A DNA stretch of 64,000 nt from Toxorhynchites rutilus septentrionalis (lineage: Eukaryota > Arthropoda > Insecta > Diptera > Culicidae), in NCBI RefSeq assembly GCF_029784135.1, contig NC_073746.1, forward strand, positions 77,700,704 through 77,764,703, given 5' to 3'. Shown one piece after another: positions 10,861 through 21,899 of the stretch (its first letter is position 1; the number at the start of each line of letters is the position of its first letter). The notes under the pieces are model-generated. The model was not told where the DNA came from, made no database searches, and was given only the letters and a program-made list of their open reading frames with translations. The position numbers were made by a program, and so were the translations under genes.

Positions 10861-11900
10861 TTGTATGTATATTTGAATGTCTATGGGGTAGGTGTATTTT
10901 TGCAATCCCCTCAATGCCGGTATTAAATGAAATGATTTTATCAATAGAATACAATCTATATTTTTTTGCAAGTGGTTGTGGCTAGTACATCATAAAAATA
11001 TTCCGAGGAATATTAGGTGAGAAATAAAAAAATTAAAAAAAGTTAAATGGATTTATTATAGAGAAATATGCTAATGATACAAATAATGTACTAAAAACTA
11101 GAAAATAAAATAAGTAACAAAAACTTTTTAAGTTAAACGGTTTTTTTGTAATTAAACATAATAATAATACAGATAATGTACTAAAAGCTAGAAAATAATT
11201 GGGCAAGTTGCAGTTAGCAATTATCATACCCCTTCCTTTAGTAATCAAGGACACTGATGAGACTAAAATAAAATCGTGCGGCACGTTGGATTTCCATTAT
11301 CCGCATTTAATGGTTTCATTATATGCAGTTTAACCGTTTAACTTAAAAAGTTTTTTTACTTATTTTATTTATGGTTTACTTGAATATTACTTCGATGTTC
11401 AAAAGAATGCTATCGTCAGGAATTATTTATGCTCACTTTACATTATTTTTTGCATCTCAAAGATAACAAAAATCTAAAAAAAAGTCGGTGGGGTTCGGCA
11501 AAAATGTAACAAATTATACCTCAACAATGAATTTATTGCATTTCGAGTTGCACTTTATCCACGCTGGTTACATCATATTGGTGCTCTCTATTCGCACTCA
11601 GTGAAAAGACAAATCTCCTTTGTGCACGTTCCCTTCGCTTAACGTTTATTCGTTTCTTTGTACACACTGAAGCAAAATTTTCAATCATCGTTTTCAAAGC
11701 GATTTTAAACATTCATTTATTTGAGCAGTTTTCATTCGAATGAAAGTTTCGTTGCTGTATTCGAAACTTACTGGGAGAAACGAGAAAGGTGAGGTGCAAG
11801 ATTATGGTCATCTTTAGTACCCAGTTGCAGGCGAATTTGATAGAAAACGGAAGCATACATGCTGTTTCGGATATTGTTAATTTTTTTGATATTTAATTAC
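10861..11900. repeat. AT-rich repeat debris with fold-back at 11,102-11,371
   Basis: The segment 11,102-11,147 ('aaataaaataagtaac', 'actttttaagttaaacgg') pairs with 11,329-11,371 ('ccgtttaacttaaaaagt', 'acttattttattt'), an inverted repeat with about 40-bp arms. The stretch 11,155-11,245 matches 4085-4180. A block at 11,560-11,840 ('tgtgcacg', 'gtttcgttgctgtattcg', 'aaacttact') resembles 51,640-51,850. No genes. Confidence 0.6.
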
Positions 11901-11902
11901 AC

Positions 11903-12396
11903 GTTTTTTGTCTCATTTATTTATTTTAGGCTCATTGGCATTTTAGCTGTAACAGAGCCGAATTTTAATCGTGTACATGTCACATATTTATCATATCTAT
12001 AATTAGCACATTACACAGTTGCCATTTTTCGGCGTTAGAGTATTCCCTTCTATACCATTCCATATGGTACACATTTACACAGTAGCAGCCATTTAGGCGT
12101 AAGAGTTTTCTATCTGTTCTTCCATTATCCAGTTAGACCGGACAGCGGAGACAGTTGATTGATCATTGTTGACTTATTTATAGAACAGCAGCCCGATGTG
12201 TCTTGCAGAGCAGAGCAGTTGTATGGATGAATCGATCATATTTCGACCGTGGATCGATCTCCATCGCTGATGATTGTTGCGTGGATGTAGTTATTCTGTA
12301 ACAACACAAAGATGGTCAATCTGGGCCCTGAGTTTCGAACTCACGATCGATCGCTTACTTAGCGAACGCGCAACCAATGTGGCTACGGAGGCCCCC
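11903..12396 (-). mobile_element. tRNA-headed SINE, copy 1 (minus)
   Basis: The element is flanked by an 11-bp direct repeat TTTAATTACAC (11,892-11,902 and 12,397-12,407). On the minus strand it begins GGGGGCCTCCGTAGCCACAT, with tRNA-like A-box and B-box words (TAGCCACATTGG; GAGTTCGAAACTC), a body of about 400 bp, and an A-rich tail. It is likely transcribed by RNA polymerase III and mobilised by LINE machinery. Nearly the same sequence occurs at 24,343-24,840 and 62,923-63,417. Confidence 0.9.
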
Positions 12397-12407
12397 TTTA
12401 ATTACAC

Positions 12408-12765
12408 TTGATTTCAATAAAAATTGTAATGAAATCAATCCATAATAAATAATAGAATGAATAATGCGTGCTACTTGGCCTACGGTGTCATCACTTTTTA
12501 TGTTTCACTTCATTATTTTACATTATGTTTAAAATACTGTGTATATCTCATAATGGTTCTATAACGTTTACCCGAATAGCATTCGTCCGTAATCCATCAA
12601 ACCGAAAGTAACCGAATTTATCCGAAAGTTTAAAAAAAGTAGATTATGGTTTTTGTCGAAACTCCTGTCAATAAAAAAAATTAATTGAAGGGGCGTGAAT
12701 GTGAAAAAGGGATAACTATCGCCAACTTTTTGACCCAATAAAAGTACATAAGATTATCTCACCAA
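12408..12765. other. No recognised feature
   Basis: AT-rich DNA between the SINE and the RT fragment. It holds 'accgaaagtaaccgaattta'-type repeats of a short word but no clear element ends or frames. Confidence 0.4.
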
Positions 12766-13248
12766 ACTTGAGGATCTCCTTGATTGCTACATGGAAAGAT
12801 ACATGCATGCATGGTGACATTGTATCTCTTGATCCATCAAAAGCATACGATCGTGCCTGGCATTTCCCAATACTCGAATCTCTCGAGAAATGGGGAATCA
12901 AAGGTCGCAGGTCGTAACGTACAAAGCCTTGATGACGAAATGATTTAAGGTCATAATCGGCAATCACCGTTCCGGGATTAGGATCCAGGAGAACGGTATT
13001 CCTCAAGGGTCACTTATTTCTCCTATTTTTTTCTTGATTTGTATGCAATTCCTCTTCGTAAATATTCTACCATATAATCATGCTTTGGTGTATGCAGATG
13101 ATATTACTCTCATCACCTTCAATCACTTCAAACCGATGGCCAAGAGAAAGCTTCAATCCGCCATCAACTCCGTTGCAGGAAGGGCAGATGAAACAGGCTT
13201 CACAATTTCCCCAGAAAAATCCAAATTCTTACACATATGCAACACTAG
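12766..13248 (+). pseudogene. Reverse transcriptase fragment of a non-LTR retrotransposon
   Basis: Two plus-strand frames give consecutive pieces of an RT palm domain. The first has DIVSLDPSKAYDRAWHFPIL (the D-x-S-K-A-Y-D-x-x-W block). After a frameshift near 12,915 the second gives ENGIPQGSLISP and YADDITL, the catalytic Y-A-D-D motif, followed by TISPEKSKFLHICNT. This order is characteristic of Jockey/I/LOA/R1-type elements. Both ends are missing. The 3' side is replaced by an end of the CAGCC element at 13,248. It is a dead relic. Confidence 0.85.
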
Positions 13249-13345
13249 AAAAAATACGGGTATAATGTTTTGTGATAAAGAACAAAATTATCACTTTTCA
13301 CTAAAATCTGAGAACCACTATATCGGTTTGACATGGAATGGCTGA
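13248..13345 (+). repeat. Terminal fragment of CAGCCATTCCATGCC-type element
   Basis: 'acgggtataatgttttgtga' followed by 'ccactatatcggtttgacat' and 'ggaatggctg' matches 1038-1125 and 52,180-52,275. It abuts the RT fragment and probably extends its open frame by chance. Confidence 0.75.
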
Positions 13346-13349
13346 GCTT

Positions 13350-15748
13350 CTACATCTACATCTACATCGGTTGGTGGTCTTCTTTTTGATGATATTCACC
13401 TACTTGACTGACTCACACCAAAATCTACTGTACCACATTCACATTTAGTACACACACTCTATCAGAGCAAACGGTTACCAGAGAATAGCTCCATGTACTC
13501 CCTCACATGGTAAAATTTCAATTCCAATCAAGATAATTGGGATTACCTGGGCGTTAAAATGTTTGAGCATGTCTTTCATCGTATTTTAGATGGATAACGA
13601 AAAAATGACATTAACGAATGGGACGAATCGCACGCCTCATCAAACAACACTTGCAATATAAACAAATTTTTCACCACCAAACATACACACCGGGTCGTTT
13701 CCGTAGAAGAAGAAGAAGAAGAAGAACGAGACGTGACCACGAAACAAGTCACTAATTAGTTGAAATTTTCTTACACTTGTGGAAGCTTGCCATGTCAAGG
13801 ATCACACCTATTCCGCTGCAGCCAGCCACACCCCGTCCCGTGCTCTTCCGGGACCGGGACGCAATCGAGTCGCAAAGAACGGGCGAAAAATTATAGCCGT
13901 GAGTAAGCATCCGCGAGAAGTCATTATATTTCAATTCGTAATTGGTATATTCGCACTCGGGGAGTGGTAGCAGAAATGAGTATCATCGTCATCAGATTCA
14001 ACGGTACCGTCGTCATCATCTCCGCTTCGATGGAAACAGTCTGGAGGCCTGTTTTTCTACCGTTGATGTGTCCGAGGGAAGGTTTTTTTTGACGTAGTCT
14101 GATCTCTGGCACTGGATTATCCTCCTCAGCGAGGGGGCGACTTCGTTAATTTATATTTCATTAAACATCAAGAGAACTGCTTTACAATAACTGCTTCTAC
14201 ATTGTTCTGACTATGCCCCAAACATCCACAATTATCCAAATGATTCACAATTAATATTTTATATCCCGCTGGATTAGTCCACTGCTATTCAACCTTCAAC
14301 CCTGGGGGAGATCATTTTTTTTACCGCTCACTCTCCCTGGATCCACACGCGCATCATCGCAGGTTCGTTATAATAAGCCTCATTATCACTATTTTCACTT
14401 TGGCGCAGTCCAAGTGTCTCCCGTCATCGTCATCATTATCCCCAAGACACAGATCCCCAGCCAGCTGGACGGGGATTGCCGAGCCGTGCGGTGCGATGCC
14501 GCGCGAGTGTATCAGCAGGACGGGTTTGCAGGAGACATTCGTTCTTGGCGTCCTCTTGAAAGTGGAGCACATGTATCCCATCAGCGCGCAAAATGTGAAA
14601 ATGCAGCAGGACGGAGAAGAAATGTGGTGTGGTAGAAATTAGAGCGAAAAAAAGGATAAACATCAAGTTGACTTAATAAAGCTACTTTTTAATTAGTGTA
14701 AATTGTTTGGGCGGGCACCACGTTTCGGGTAGAGCAGAGCGTGGGGAGCTGGAGCTGGAGGATGCTGCAGCAACCGGGGGAAGGGTAGCGAGCGGACGAA
14801 GGAAAACGTGCAGAGGACATCAAATGATTGTGATGCTTATTTTTAATGAACTAACCAGCTGAAGTGCGGTGGTAATTGTATACGCCCAAGTGGTTCCATG
14901 AGAGCGTAAGAGATGTTCCTCCGAATTAATTATGTACGTATAGATGCTGAGTGGGAAGTGGGAAACTAGCCCCCACAGCAGCAGGAAAAGTGAAGTGATA
15001 TCCTCTTATGAATGCATGTGGTTTTCACGGTATATTACTGGTTTGTGAGTTGAGAATGATGAGTTTTGTGGAATTGAAACTATATTACACAAAATATTTG
15101 CAGGGTTTCGGTGGAGCGTCAGGTACGGAAAAGTTACGAGAAAATTATCCCCATTCATACTAGATTAACGGAACATATAGCTCATTAATTTTAGATAAGC
15201 AAAAGATATGAAAATTTAATTTTCAAAATCAATTTCACTTTACACAGAAGTATTGATTCATATCTCTTTTAATTTCTTTCTCTCTGTTACCCTGTTATAT
15301 GTTTTTTCAAAACATATCATCAAATTGGTACTATGTCAAAGAGACGCATTTGTTGCTCCTTCGACGTAGTATTAATTTGATTGATGGGGATTATTGAGAA
15401 AATTATCTATTGGGTTGTCTGAAAAGTAATTACAGATTTTTTCATTACAGATAAAATACAGTTTTTCTGTACATAGAATGAATGAAAATGAGATATACAT
15501 CATTTTAAAGATTGAACTCTCAAGTTTTGGAATATTTTACAAACTAATTTTTATCTTGGTGTGTATAGATGTAGTGTACTAAAATATCGGGAAGAAATAA
15601 AAAATCGATTTTTTTCTACTTTTTGTAAACATTTTGTGGATTAACACATTTTTTTCCAACTAATTCAATAGCAAATCCAATTAGCCTTATCAACCAGCTT
15701 TATTTGATCCCTATAACGTACCTGTGAAACTATTTTTTTTTCTCCATA
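13350..15748. other. Unique, less AT-rich island
   Basis: No recognised gene. A GAA/AAG triplet run lies at about 13,706-13,732. The stretch 13,750-15,000 has balanced composition, purine-rich G-tracts and isolated TAATTA words (for example near 14,690 and 14,925). A solo mariner-like end ('gggttgtctgaaaagtaatt') sits at about 15,413. Open frames around 14,400-14,660 overlap on both strands and have no known domain. Confidence 0.45.
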
Positions 15749-15751
15749 TTA

Positions 15752-16707
15752 AGGTAAATGATTTTGGTTCGTCCATTCAAAAATATGATCATGGTTAGTC
15801 CACTTTTTCGAATGCTCTAATTCAGCACACCTTTGTCAAATCAGGTATTAGAATGCTTCAAAACATATAAATAAAATATTCTTTTTAATAATTTACAGTT
15901 GTTTAATAGTATATTTTTACAGATTCACATGTTTTAGAGGATTTTAAAATCCATTTTCTATTGATGTCAATGCGCCCTTCATTTGAACCAACTTTTAATC
16001 AATCACCAGATGATTATTTGGCACGTATTCAGAACTTTTCTGGATTATAACACTTACAAATATTGTAAACATCATGCTTGAACACCATTTGCGTCAGATT
16101 TACATAGCTAAACCATTAAACTAACGCATTCCGATGACCTCAATTCTGATCATGAGTTGTCCAATTCACTAATGTTGATTTGTCCACATGATTTCTATGG
16201 CAACCGCTTGGCGAGCTGCAGTTTGTTTATTGTGTCCTTCGCGCATAGCAGAAATAAAGTTTCTCCGTGTTGAGTGTGTTGCGATGAACACTTTTAAAAT
16301 GCCCAAGAAAAGACAATATTCTGAAGAAACCCTAAATTATGAATGGATCAATATGATGTAAAAAAACTTAAACAGTGCTAAATGCAACACCTACTTGAAA
16401 ACTCGATTTTTTTTTCATTCGAAAATGGTGTTTTCTAAAACCGGACAAACCATGGTCATTTTTTGGACAAACCATGATCGGAGGTGCTCAAACCATGATC
16501 ATAATTTCTCTTTGAGGAAAATCGTTAAAAACATAAAAAATTGAACAATTCCAACGCCTTATGCTAGTATTAGCAACTAGAGACTTGGGACTTATCAGCA
16601 AACCCAAACTCGTATCGATTATATGTGATTTCCATAAAGAAAAATCGATTTGTATTTACTAGTTGCGTAAAAACACTCTAAATCGGACAAACCATGATCG
16701 TTTACCC
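15752..16707. mobile_element. TA-flanked DNA element, 956 bp, possibly pogo/Tc1-derived
   Basis: The imperfect terminal inverted repeats read aGGTAAATGATTTTGGTTCG on the left and, reverse-complemented, GGGTAAACGATCATGGTTTG on the right. TA lies outside each end (15,750-15,751 and 16,708-16,709). Copies of 'aaaccatgatc' recur inside near the right end as subterminal repeats. A short frame at 16,300 starts MPKKRQY, like the start of some pogo-type transposases, but it stops within a few codons. Probably a deletion derivative. Confidence 0.65.
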
Positions 16708-16964
16708 TATAGTGACTTTCAACACTTTTGGCTAGTACGTCACTGTCACTTTTGATTCCATTTTTGGAAGAATGTCAGGAGTGTGTGGAACTATTCAATA
16801 CAGAGATATTTTTTATTAAGTGAAAAATTTACCTTCGTCTTTGATGATTAATTGTGAATAATGGTAAATAATGATCGCATCAGATATCGAAAGGAAAGCT
16901 ACAGGTTATCATAAAAACTTTATAAAATTAGTTCAATTTTCCACTTTTAACGTTAGGTGCTATA

Positions 16965-17797
16965 CACCCAGGTTTTTTTACGAGTTTTTATGCGCGGTTT
17001 TTTACGAGGTTTTTTTTACGTGGATTTTCCAATTAACGCGGTTTTTTTACGTGATTTCCAATTAACGCGGCTTTTTTTACGCGGTAAAAAAAGACCAGTG
17101 GAATATCACATCTCTCCTTCAGCTCATATTTCTCTCTTATACTCCCTCAGAGCATATTACGGTAATTAGTGCTTGTAACGGAGCTTAGCGCGTACAAAGG
17201 AACCTTATCACGATTCGTGAATTTTAGGTGTTGGGTAACGGGGAGCTCACCGGACGATACAACGGGACGGGGTTTTCACGGGCAGCGATTCGTGAATGTT
17301 TTTCCCTGTCTTCTTAGCTCTGGACGGTCCAACAGTGGTACTGCACGTGCATCGGCAGTAGAGTGTACAAATTACAAGGAAATCTTCTAGCAACAGCAGA
17401 TGACCTGCTAGAAAAAGCAACAGCAGATGATTGCAAGAAAAAACTTTTTACTTCCGTTTTACGTAAGGCGTCGTGCACAAATAACGTAACGCGATAAGGG
17501 GGGGGGGGAGGTGGGTCGAGGTTGCGTTACTTTCTGTGTATTAGAGATAGGAAATTGCGTTACGTAGGGGGGGGAGTGGGTCCAAAATCCGTTTAGCGTT
17601 ACGTAATTTGTGCACGACGCCTAAGGATATTCCCATTTGAAATCTATCATTAGGCAACATGGTTTTTTTACGCGGATTTTCTAATTAACGCGTTTTTTAC
17701 GCGGATTTTCGAATCAACGCGGTTTTTTTACGAGGATTTTCCATTTAACGCGATTTTTTACGAGACATGTATCCCCCGCGTAAAAAAAACCTGGGTG
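16965..17797. mobile_element. MITE with CACCCAGG ends and subterminal TTACGCGG repeats
   Basis: The left end CACCCAGGTTTTTTTACG is inverted at the right end (CGTAAAAAAAACCTGGGTG). TA flanks both sides (16,963-16,964 and 17,798-17,799). Near both ends the phrase 'attttccaattaacgcgg' plus 'tttttttacg' is repeated several times. A second MITE is nested at 17,467-17,621. The open frames here translate the repeats and are not genes. Confidence 0.8.
17467..17621. mobile_element. Nested 155-bp PIF/Harbinger-like MITE (TAA target)
   Basis: The inverted ends GGCGTCGTGCACAAATAACG (left) and, reverse-complemented, GGCGTCGTGCACAAATTACG (right) extend to 'taacgc'. The 3-bp duplication TAA flanks it (17,464-17,466 and 17,622-17,624), the size and sequence favoured by PIF/Harbinger elements. 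The centre has a long G tract at about 17,499-17,510. Confidence 0.85.
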
Positions 17798-17799
17798 TA

Positions 17800-19433
17800 T
17801 TTCCAAATCGTACAGACATATGATTGATTATGTATTCGGAAATGCTCGGAATAATTATTTATATAGTAGTTTTCCTTTTCATTCAAATTGTTATACGCAT
17901 CTTCAGGACGCTCCTGGATTAACCCTTTCGCAAAGGGGGCGATGCATATACGACAGTCACATGCATCACAGCGGCTAACGGTTTAGTGACGAAGAATGTT
18001 TCACCTACGTTTCCGCGTACGATGACACAACATGGTCAATTTTTCTATGCAATTTTATGCAAAGTTTATTCATTATATAAAAAATGTCATTATAAATTTA
18101 CATTCATATAAAACTAGCTAACTCGGCAAACTTCGTCCTGCCCAAAATTTGTTTTTTGTTATCAATTTGAGGGTATTGACATTCACGTTTTCTTACTAAG
18201 CGAACGTTCATGGGTCCAATCGCAAAACTGTTCATTGATTCATCTTCTAATTGACTCTTTACAATTTCACTATAAATTTCCTAGTACTTCTACCAAAACT
18301 CGTTATTATAATATGAAATTATTTTTAGACACAATTCTCGTTCAAGATCACTTGCACACCACGAAAATCATCCTCATCTTATTATTGTCGGATTAAAAAT
18401 GAAGGTTTTTTTCCATATCGGCTCACGAGGGGATCGCCACTTCACTTCACCAGACTACATTGTGTGCCATACTCAGAATCCAACGTCTGTCTCCAGCGGT
18501 GATGTATGGGATCGGATTTAGCATCGAAAATATTGTATTTGACTATTTTTCAAAAGTGATTATTATATAGAATTCAGAACAAAACAAAACATGAACATAA
18601 TGATTCGAACTCATAAAAAAAAGTGCTTTGTCATCTCACTAATAATCGTATTTATTTTACTATATCAACGTTTTCGTTGGATTTCAGTATCAACAAACAA
18701 GTGCGTAACACGTGTTTGACAATTACCTGAATTCCATTTACTCAAAAAAAAAAACTCCAAGACCAATTAAACATACGACCGAATAACATAAATCCAAATT
18801 CGTTACAACCGAACATGGTATTCACTCAAATCTTCAGGTAATAAAAAAAAATCCATACAACGAAAAGAACAGCTTATTTTGGTAAGGCAATAATTTCCCA
18901 AGAATAATATATTATATCTTGATTAAATCTTTTGAACAAAATAGATAAACACGAAAGAACCATTCTTTTTAAGAAAAAAAATGAGTCATATGAGGGTTGT
19001 GACACGAACGCATAGTTGACCTAGAATTCTGTTAGGGTATATTATGCATGCAGATTTTGGATATGTTTGAAGAATTTCATCGTTAAACTTTTTGATAATG
19101 ATTAGGTGGCCTTGAAAAGGTCGTTTCTTCTGGTTGTTGGGTATTGTTTGTTCACTCCACCAGAGTTTACAACCGAGTGATGATGAAAGAAAGATGCTGA
19201 TTAGTCGTTGGATGGTGAGTATCAAGATAGAAGTTGACGAAGTTGAATGAGATATGATGAAAGCCGCCCTCTGTGGCCCTGGACGAGATGGCTCCTGTGT
19301 TATGTATGGTTGAAATAAAGGGAAAAAAAACATCAATTAATGTAAGATAATTATCATTATCAAACACAATTATCTTTTTTTTTTTCACCAGAAAAAAAAA
19401 CTTGTTACTTTATTTTAGAGAAAGCATATTTAA
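17800..19433. other. Mostly unassigned, with a CDR fragment at 18,113-18,368
   Basis: The interval 18,113-18,368 is a plus-orientation fragment of the composite dispersed repeat: it opens 'actagcta' then 'actcggcaaacttcgtcctg' and includes 'acaattctcgttcaagat'. The rest is AT-rich with no recognised genes. A 116-residue minus frame at 18,986-19,336 overlaps another minus-strand frame and shows no known motif. Confidence 0.55.
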
Positions 19434-19434
19434 T

Positions 19435-19641
19435 ATGGAAAAGGTAATTTTATTTTATAATTTTTACTTTCTGAGTGTTTATACGGCCCTTTTCATTTTC
19501 GCATCAAACTCAACAGAACACAATGCTATTTGCCCGAATGCGAGTTTCAATTGGACTAACAGACCTAATATGATATGTAGGATATATGGGAAATCACTAT
19601 TCATATATTTCTTCACATTTCCAATTTCTCTCGTCGCATGA
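19435..19641 (+). other. Small ORF with signal-peptide-like start, partly duplicated at 22.6 kb
   Basis: From the Met at 19,435 the frame gives 68 residues. A hydrophobic stretch (about residues 3-24, 'FLSVYTALFIFA') is followed by a Cys-containing segment with CPNASFNWTNRPNMICRIYG. About 95 bp of it (19,495-19,592) recur at 22,557-22,655. There the same frame reads PNASFNWTNRPNIICRVY, and several differences are silent or conservative. I do not recognise the family. It could be an exon of a small secreted protein or just a low-copy repeat. No promoter, splice sites or second exon were established. Confidence 0.3.
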
Positions 19642-19871
19642 ACTGTCTTTGGGCGTGAATTAACACAACAAAACAAACAGCTTATCGGACGTCCCGTTCT
19701 CAAGCGGTAACACACATGGTTTTTTATTTATGAAAGTTGAAATAAATCGTATCGTACACGCAAAGTTAATTCTGAGCACATGTTATGGCATCCCGATTTA
19801 TTATATTGAATGAGCTGAAAAATAACAGAAAATGTTCTACTCCCCAATACATGTTTATCATTTGTATAATA

Positions 19872-21116
19872 TTAGGCTGTCAAAAAAGTCCTGCGGTATT
19901 TCCGCGAGGTGTCGTTGTAAGCGCGTAGTTCTAGTTGTATTCATTGTATCGAGTCATACTATAGCTTGTTGGAAAGGTATTTCTGCGCGCTATAATATAG
20001 TCCTTGACAGTGTTTTGTTTGGTTAAGTCGTTCGTGAGTTATAGTGTCGCAAATATGGAGCAAAATAAAGTGAAAATCCGACATATTTTACAGTACTACT
20101 ATGACAAAGGCAAAAATGCATCTCAAGCTGCCAATAAAATTTGTGCAGTTTATGGACCCGATACAGTTTCCATTTCCACCGCACAACGATGGTTTCAACG
20201 TTTTCGTTCTGGAGTAGAGGTCGTCGAAGATGCGCCACGCTCCGGAAGGCCTGTCGTCGAAAATTGCGACAAAATCGCTGAATTAGCCGAGAAAGACCGG
20301 CATAGTAGCAGCCGTAGCATCGCCCAAGAGCTGGGGATAAGTCATCAAACCGTTATTAACCATTTGAAGAAGCTTGGATTCACAAAGAAGCTCGATGAAT
20401 GGGTGCCACACACGTTGACGCAAAAATACATCTTTGACCGTATCGACACATATGAATCGCTGCTAAATCGCAACAAAATCGACCCGTTTCTGAAGCGGAT
20501 AGTGACTGGCGATGAAAAGTGGGACACTTACGACAACGTGAAGCGCAAACGGTTGTGGTCGAAGCCCGCTGAAGCGGCTCAGATGGTGGCCAAGCCCTCA
20601 TTAACGGCCAGGAAGGTTCTGCTGTGTGTTTGGTGGGATTGTCAAGGAATAATCTATTATGAGCTGCTTCCCTATGGCCAAACGCTCAATTCGGACCTGT
20701 ACTGCCAACAACTGGACCGCTTGAAGATAGCACTCATGAAGAAGAGGCCATTTTTGATAAACAGAGGCCGCATTGTCTTCCATCAGGACAACGCCAGGCG
20801 ACACACTTCTTTGGTGACGCGCCAGAAGCTCCGGGAGCTCGGATGGGAGGTTCTTCCGCATCCGACGTATAGTCCGGACCTTTCACCAAGTGACTACCAC
20901 CTGTTTTTGTCCATGGCGAACGAGCTAGGTAGTCAGAAGTTAGCCACAAAAAAGGCCTGTGAAAATTGGCTATCCGAGTTTTTTGCCAATAAGGAAGCGA
21001 GAAACAAGTCATCGAACAAAACGACGCATATTTGACTTAAAACAGATGATTGTAACTAATTTTATAAACAAATGAAAATTTAAAAAAAATACCGCAGGAC
21101 TTTTTTTACAGCCTAA
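19872..21116 (+). mobile_element. mariner element, copy 1 (plus)
   Basis: The terminal inverted repeats read TTAGGCTGTCAAAAAAGTCC left and, reverse-complemented, TTAGGCTGTAAAAAAAGTCC right, continuing 'tgcggtattt'. TA flanks both ends (19,870-19,871 and 21,117-21,118). The length of 1245 bp is typical for mariner. One near-intact transposase frame is inside. A second copy in opposite orientation lies at 30,182-31,407. Confidence 0.95.
20055..21035 (+). CDS. mariner transposase, near-intact, C-terminus altered
   Basis: Cut-and-paste transposase of the mariner type (DDD, nuclear). I chose the Met of MEQNKVKIRHILQ at 20,055, because the second copy shares it and upstream residues look like untranslated leader. 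The protein is 326 residues. An N-terminal helix-turn-helix region spans about 5-60 and a second HTH about 85-105. WVPHTL (116-121) is the mariner linker signature. The catalytic residues are D153 in TGDEKW, D245 in HQDNA and D280 in YSPDLSPSD, giving the DD34D spacing. About 40 bp present in copy 2 are missing after ANKEA, which shifts the frame and replaces the last ~25 residues with RNKSSNKTTHI. Activity is therefore doubtful even though the triad is intact. Confidence 0.9.
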   Translation: MEQNKVKIRHILQYYYDKGKNASQAANKICAVYGPDTVSISTAQRWFQRFRSGVEVVEDAPRSGRPVVENCDKIAELAEKDRHSSSRSIAQELGISHQTVINHLKKLGFTKKLDEWVPHTLTQKYIFDRIDTYESLLNRNKIDPFLKRIVTGDEKWDTYDNVKRKRLWSKPAEAAQMVAKPSLTARKVLLCVWWDCQGIIYYELLPYGQTLNSDLYCQQLDRLKIALMKKRPFLINRGRIVFHQDNARRHTSLVTRQKLRELGWEVLPHPTYSPDLSPSDYHLFLSMANELGSQKLATKKACENWLSEFFANKEARNKSSNKTTHI

Positions 21117-21199
21117 TATATTTTTTATACTTTCCAACTTCATTTTATGATCAGGTGTAATATTATATATTAATATAAAATATATATAAGAGAACTGGC

Positions 21200-21357
21200 A
21201 GCTATATGGATAGCATGGTCGTGTGAAATAGCTTTGCATCCCAGCCGGCCTTGGTTCGATCCCCATTGACGTCGTATGGACTTTTTTTTTTGGCACAATC
21301 CCAAATGAAATGAGGAAAGAAAACAATAAGAGATGTCTGCTCGCATACATACAAACC
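21200..21357 (+). mobile_element. Short tRNA-like SINE, copy A
   Basis: It has pol III-type internal boxes: 'tggatagcatgg' (A-like) and 'ggttcgatcccc' (B-box), followed by a T-run and 'gagatgtctgct', ending near 'catacatacaaacc'. An inverted relative lies at 34,632-34,789 with the same order. It does not fold as a proper tRNA (no acceptor-stem pairing seen), so it is a SINE-like repeat and not a tRNA gene. No target duplication resolved. Confidence 0.65.
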
Positions 21358-21389
21358 ATTTTTAGGCTTTTAAAACAGCTCATTATTTG

Positions 21390-21720
21390 CGCATTTGAAT
21401 TTCAAAAAGTTACCCCATAAAAAATGTTCATCACCTCGAAAAAAACACCCTGTGCAAAATATCAGCTCAATCGGACTTAAGGGAGAGTGGCGCAAAGCGG
21501 TCAAAGAGTGAGTTTTTTTGAAAATTGAGAAATCACCCAAAAGGGGAGTAAAAGAAATCGGGGTTATTAAATTCTTTTTATTGTTGCCAAATGTCTTAAA
21601 AATGCATGAAACGTCGAGATCTAATGTCATCTTGAAAAAAAAATTGTCAAAAAAATTTAGGGTCGATTCTTTGCTCCCTAATACACATATTATTTTATTC
21701 ATTTTCAATGTAATGAATTG
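21390..21720. repeat. Copy of the 42.2-kb fold-back family
   Basis: 'aaaaagttaccccata', 'cacctcgaaaaaaacaccct' and 'gcgcaaagcggtcaaaga' are the reverse complement of 42,720-42,840, and 'agaaatcggggtt' continues the match into 42,600-42,740. No coding content. Confidence 0.7.
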
Positions 21721-21829
21721 TTATGAAGTGCGCAAAATAATTGATGCAAAACTCTCGTAAATCTATAAGAAAATGGCTGAGCAATAAACGTTTGAAATTG
21801 GACATTTTTTACGATGCGATCGATTTTCG

Positions 21830-21890
21830 ATTTTCAATTTGTACCCACAATATGTTCCCAAAAGACGTATTCCTACGTCAAAATCCTGTT
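21830..21890 (+). repeat. Short repeat shared with 55.9 kb
   Basis: 'tttcaatttgtacccacaat' and 'ttcccaaaagacgtattcct' resemble 55,893-55,945. It ends in a GACGTA-type palindromic word. It immediately precedes the second TTAA-MITE. Confidence 0.5.
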
Positions 21891-21899
21891 TGGCTTTAA

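Noticed and set aside
21200..21290. Possible tRNA gene with B-box
   Set aside because: No acceptor-stem pairing seen, and the same extended sequence recurs at 34.6-34.8 kb; a repeat.
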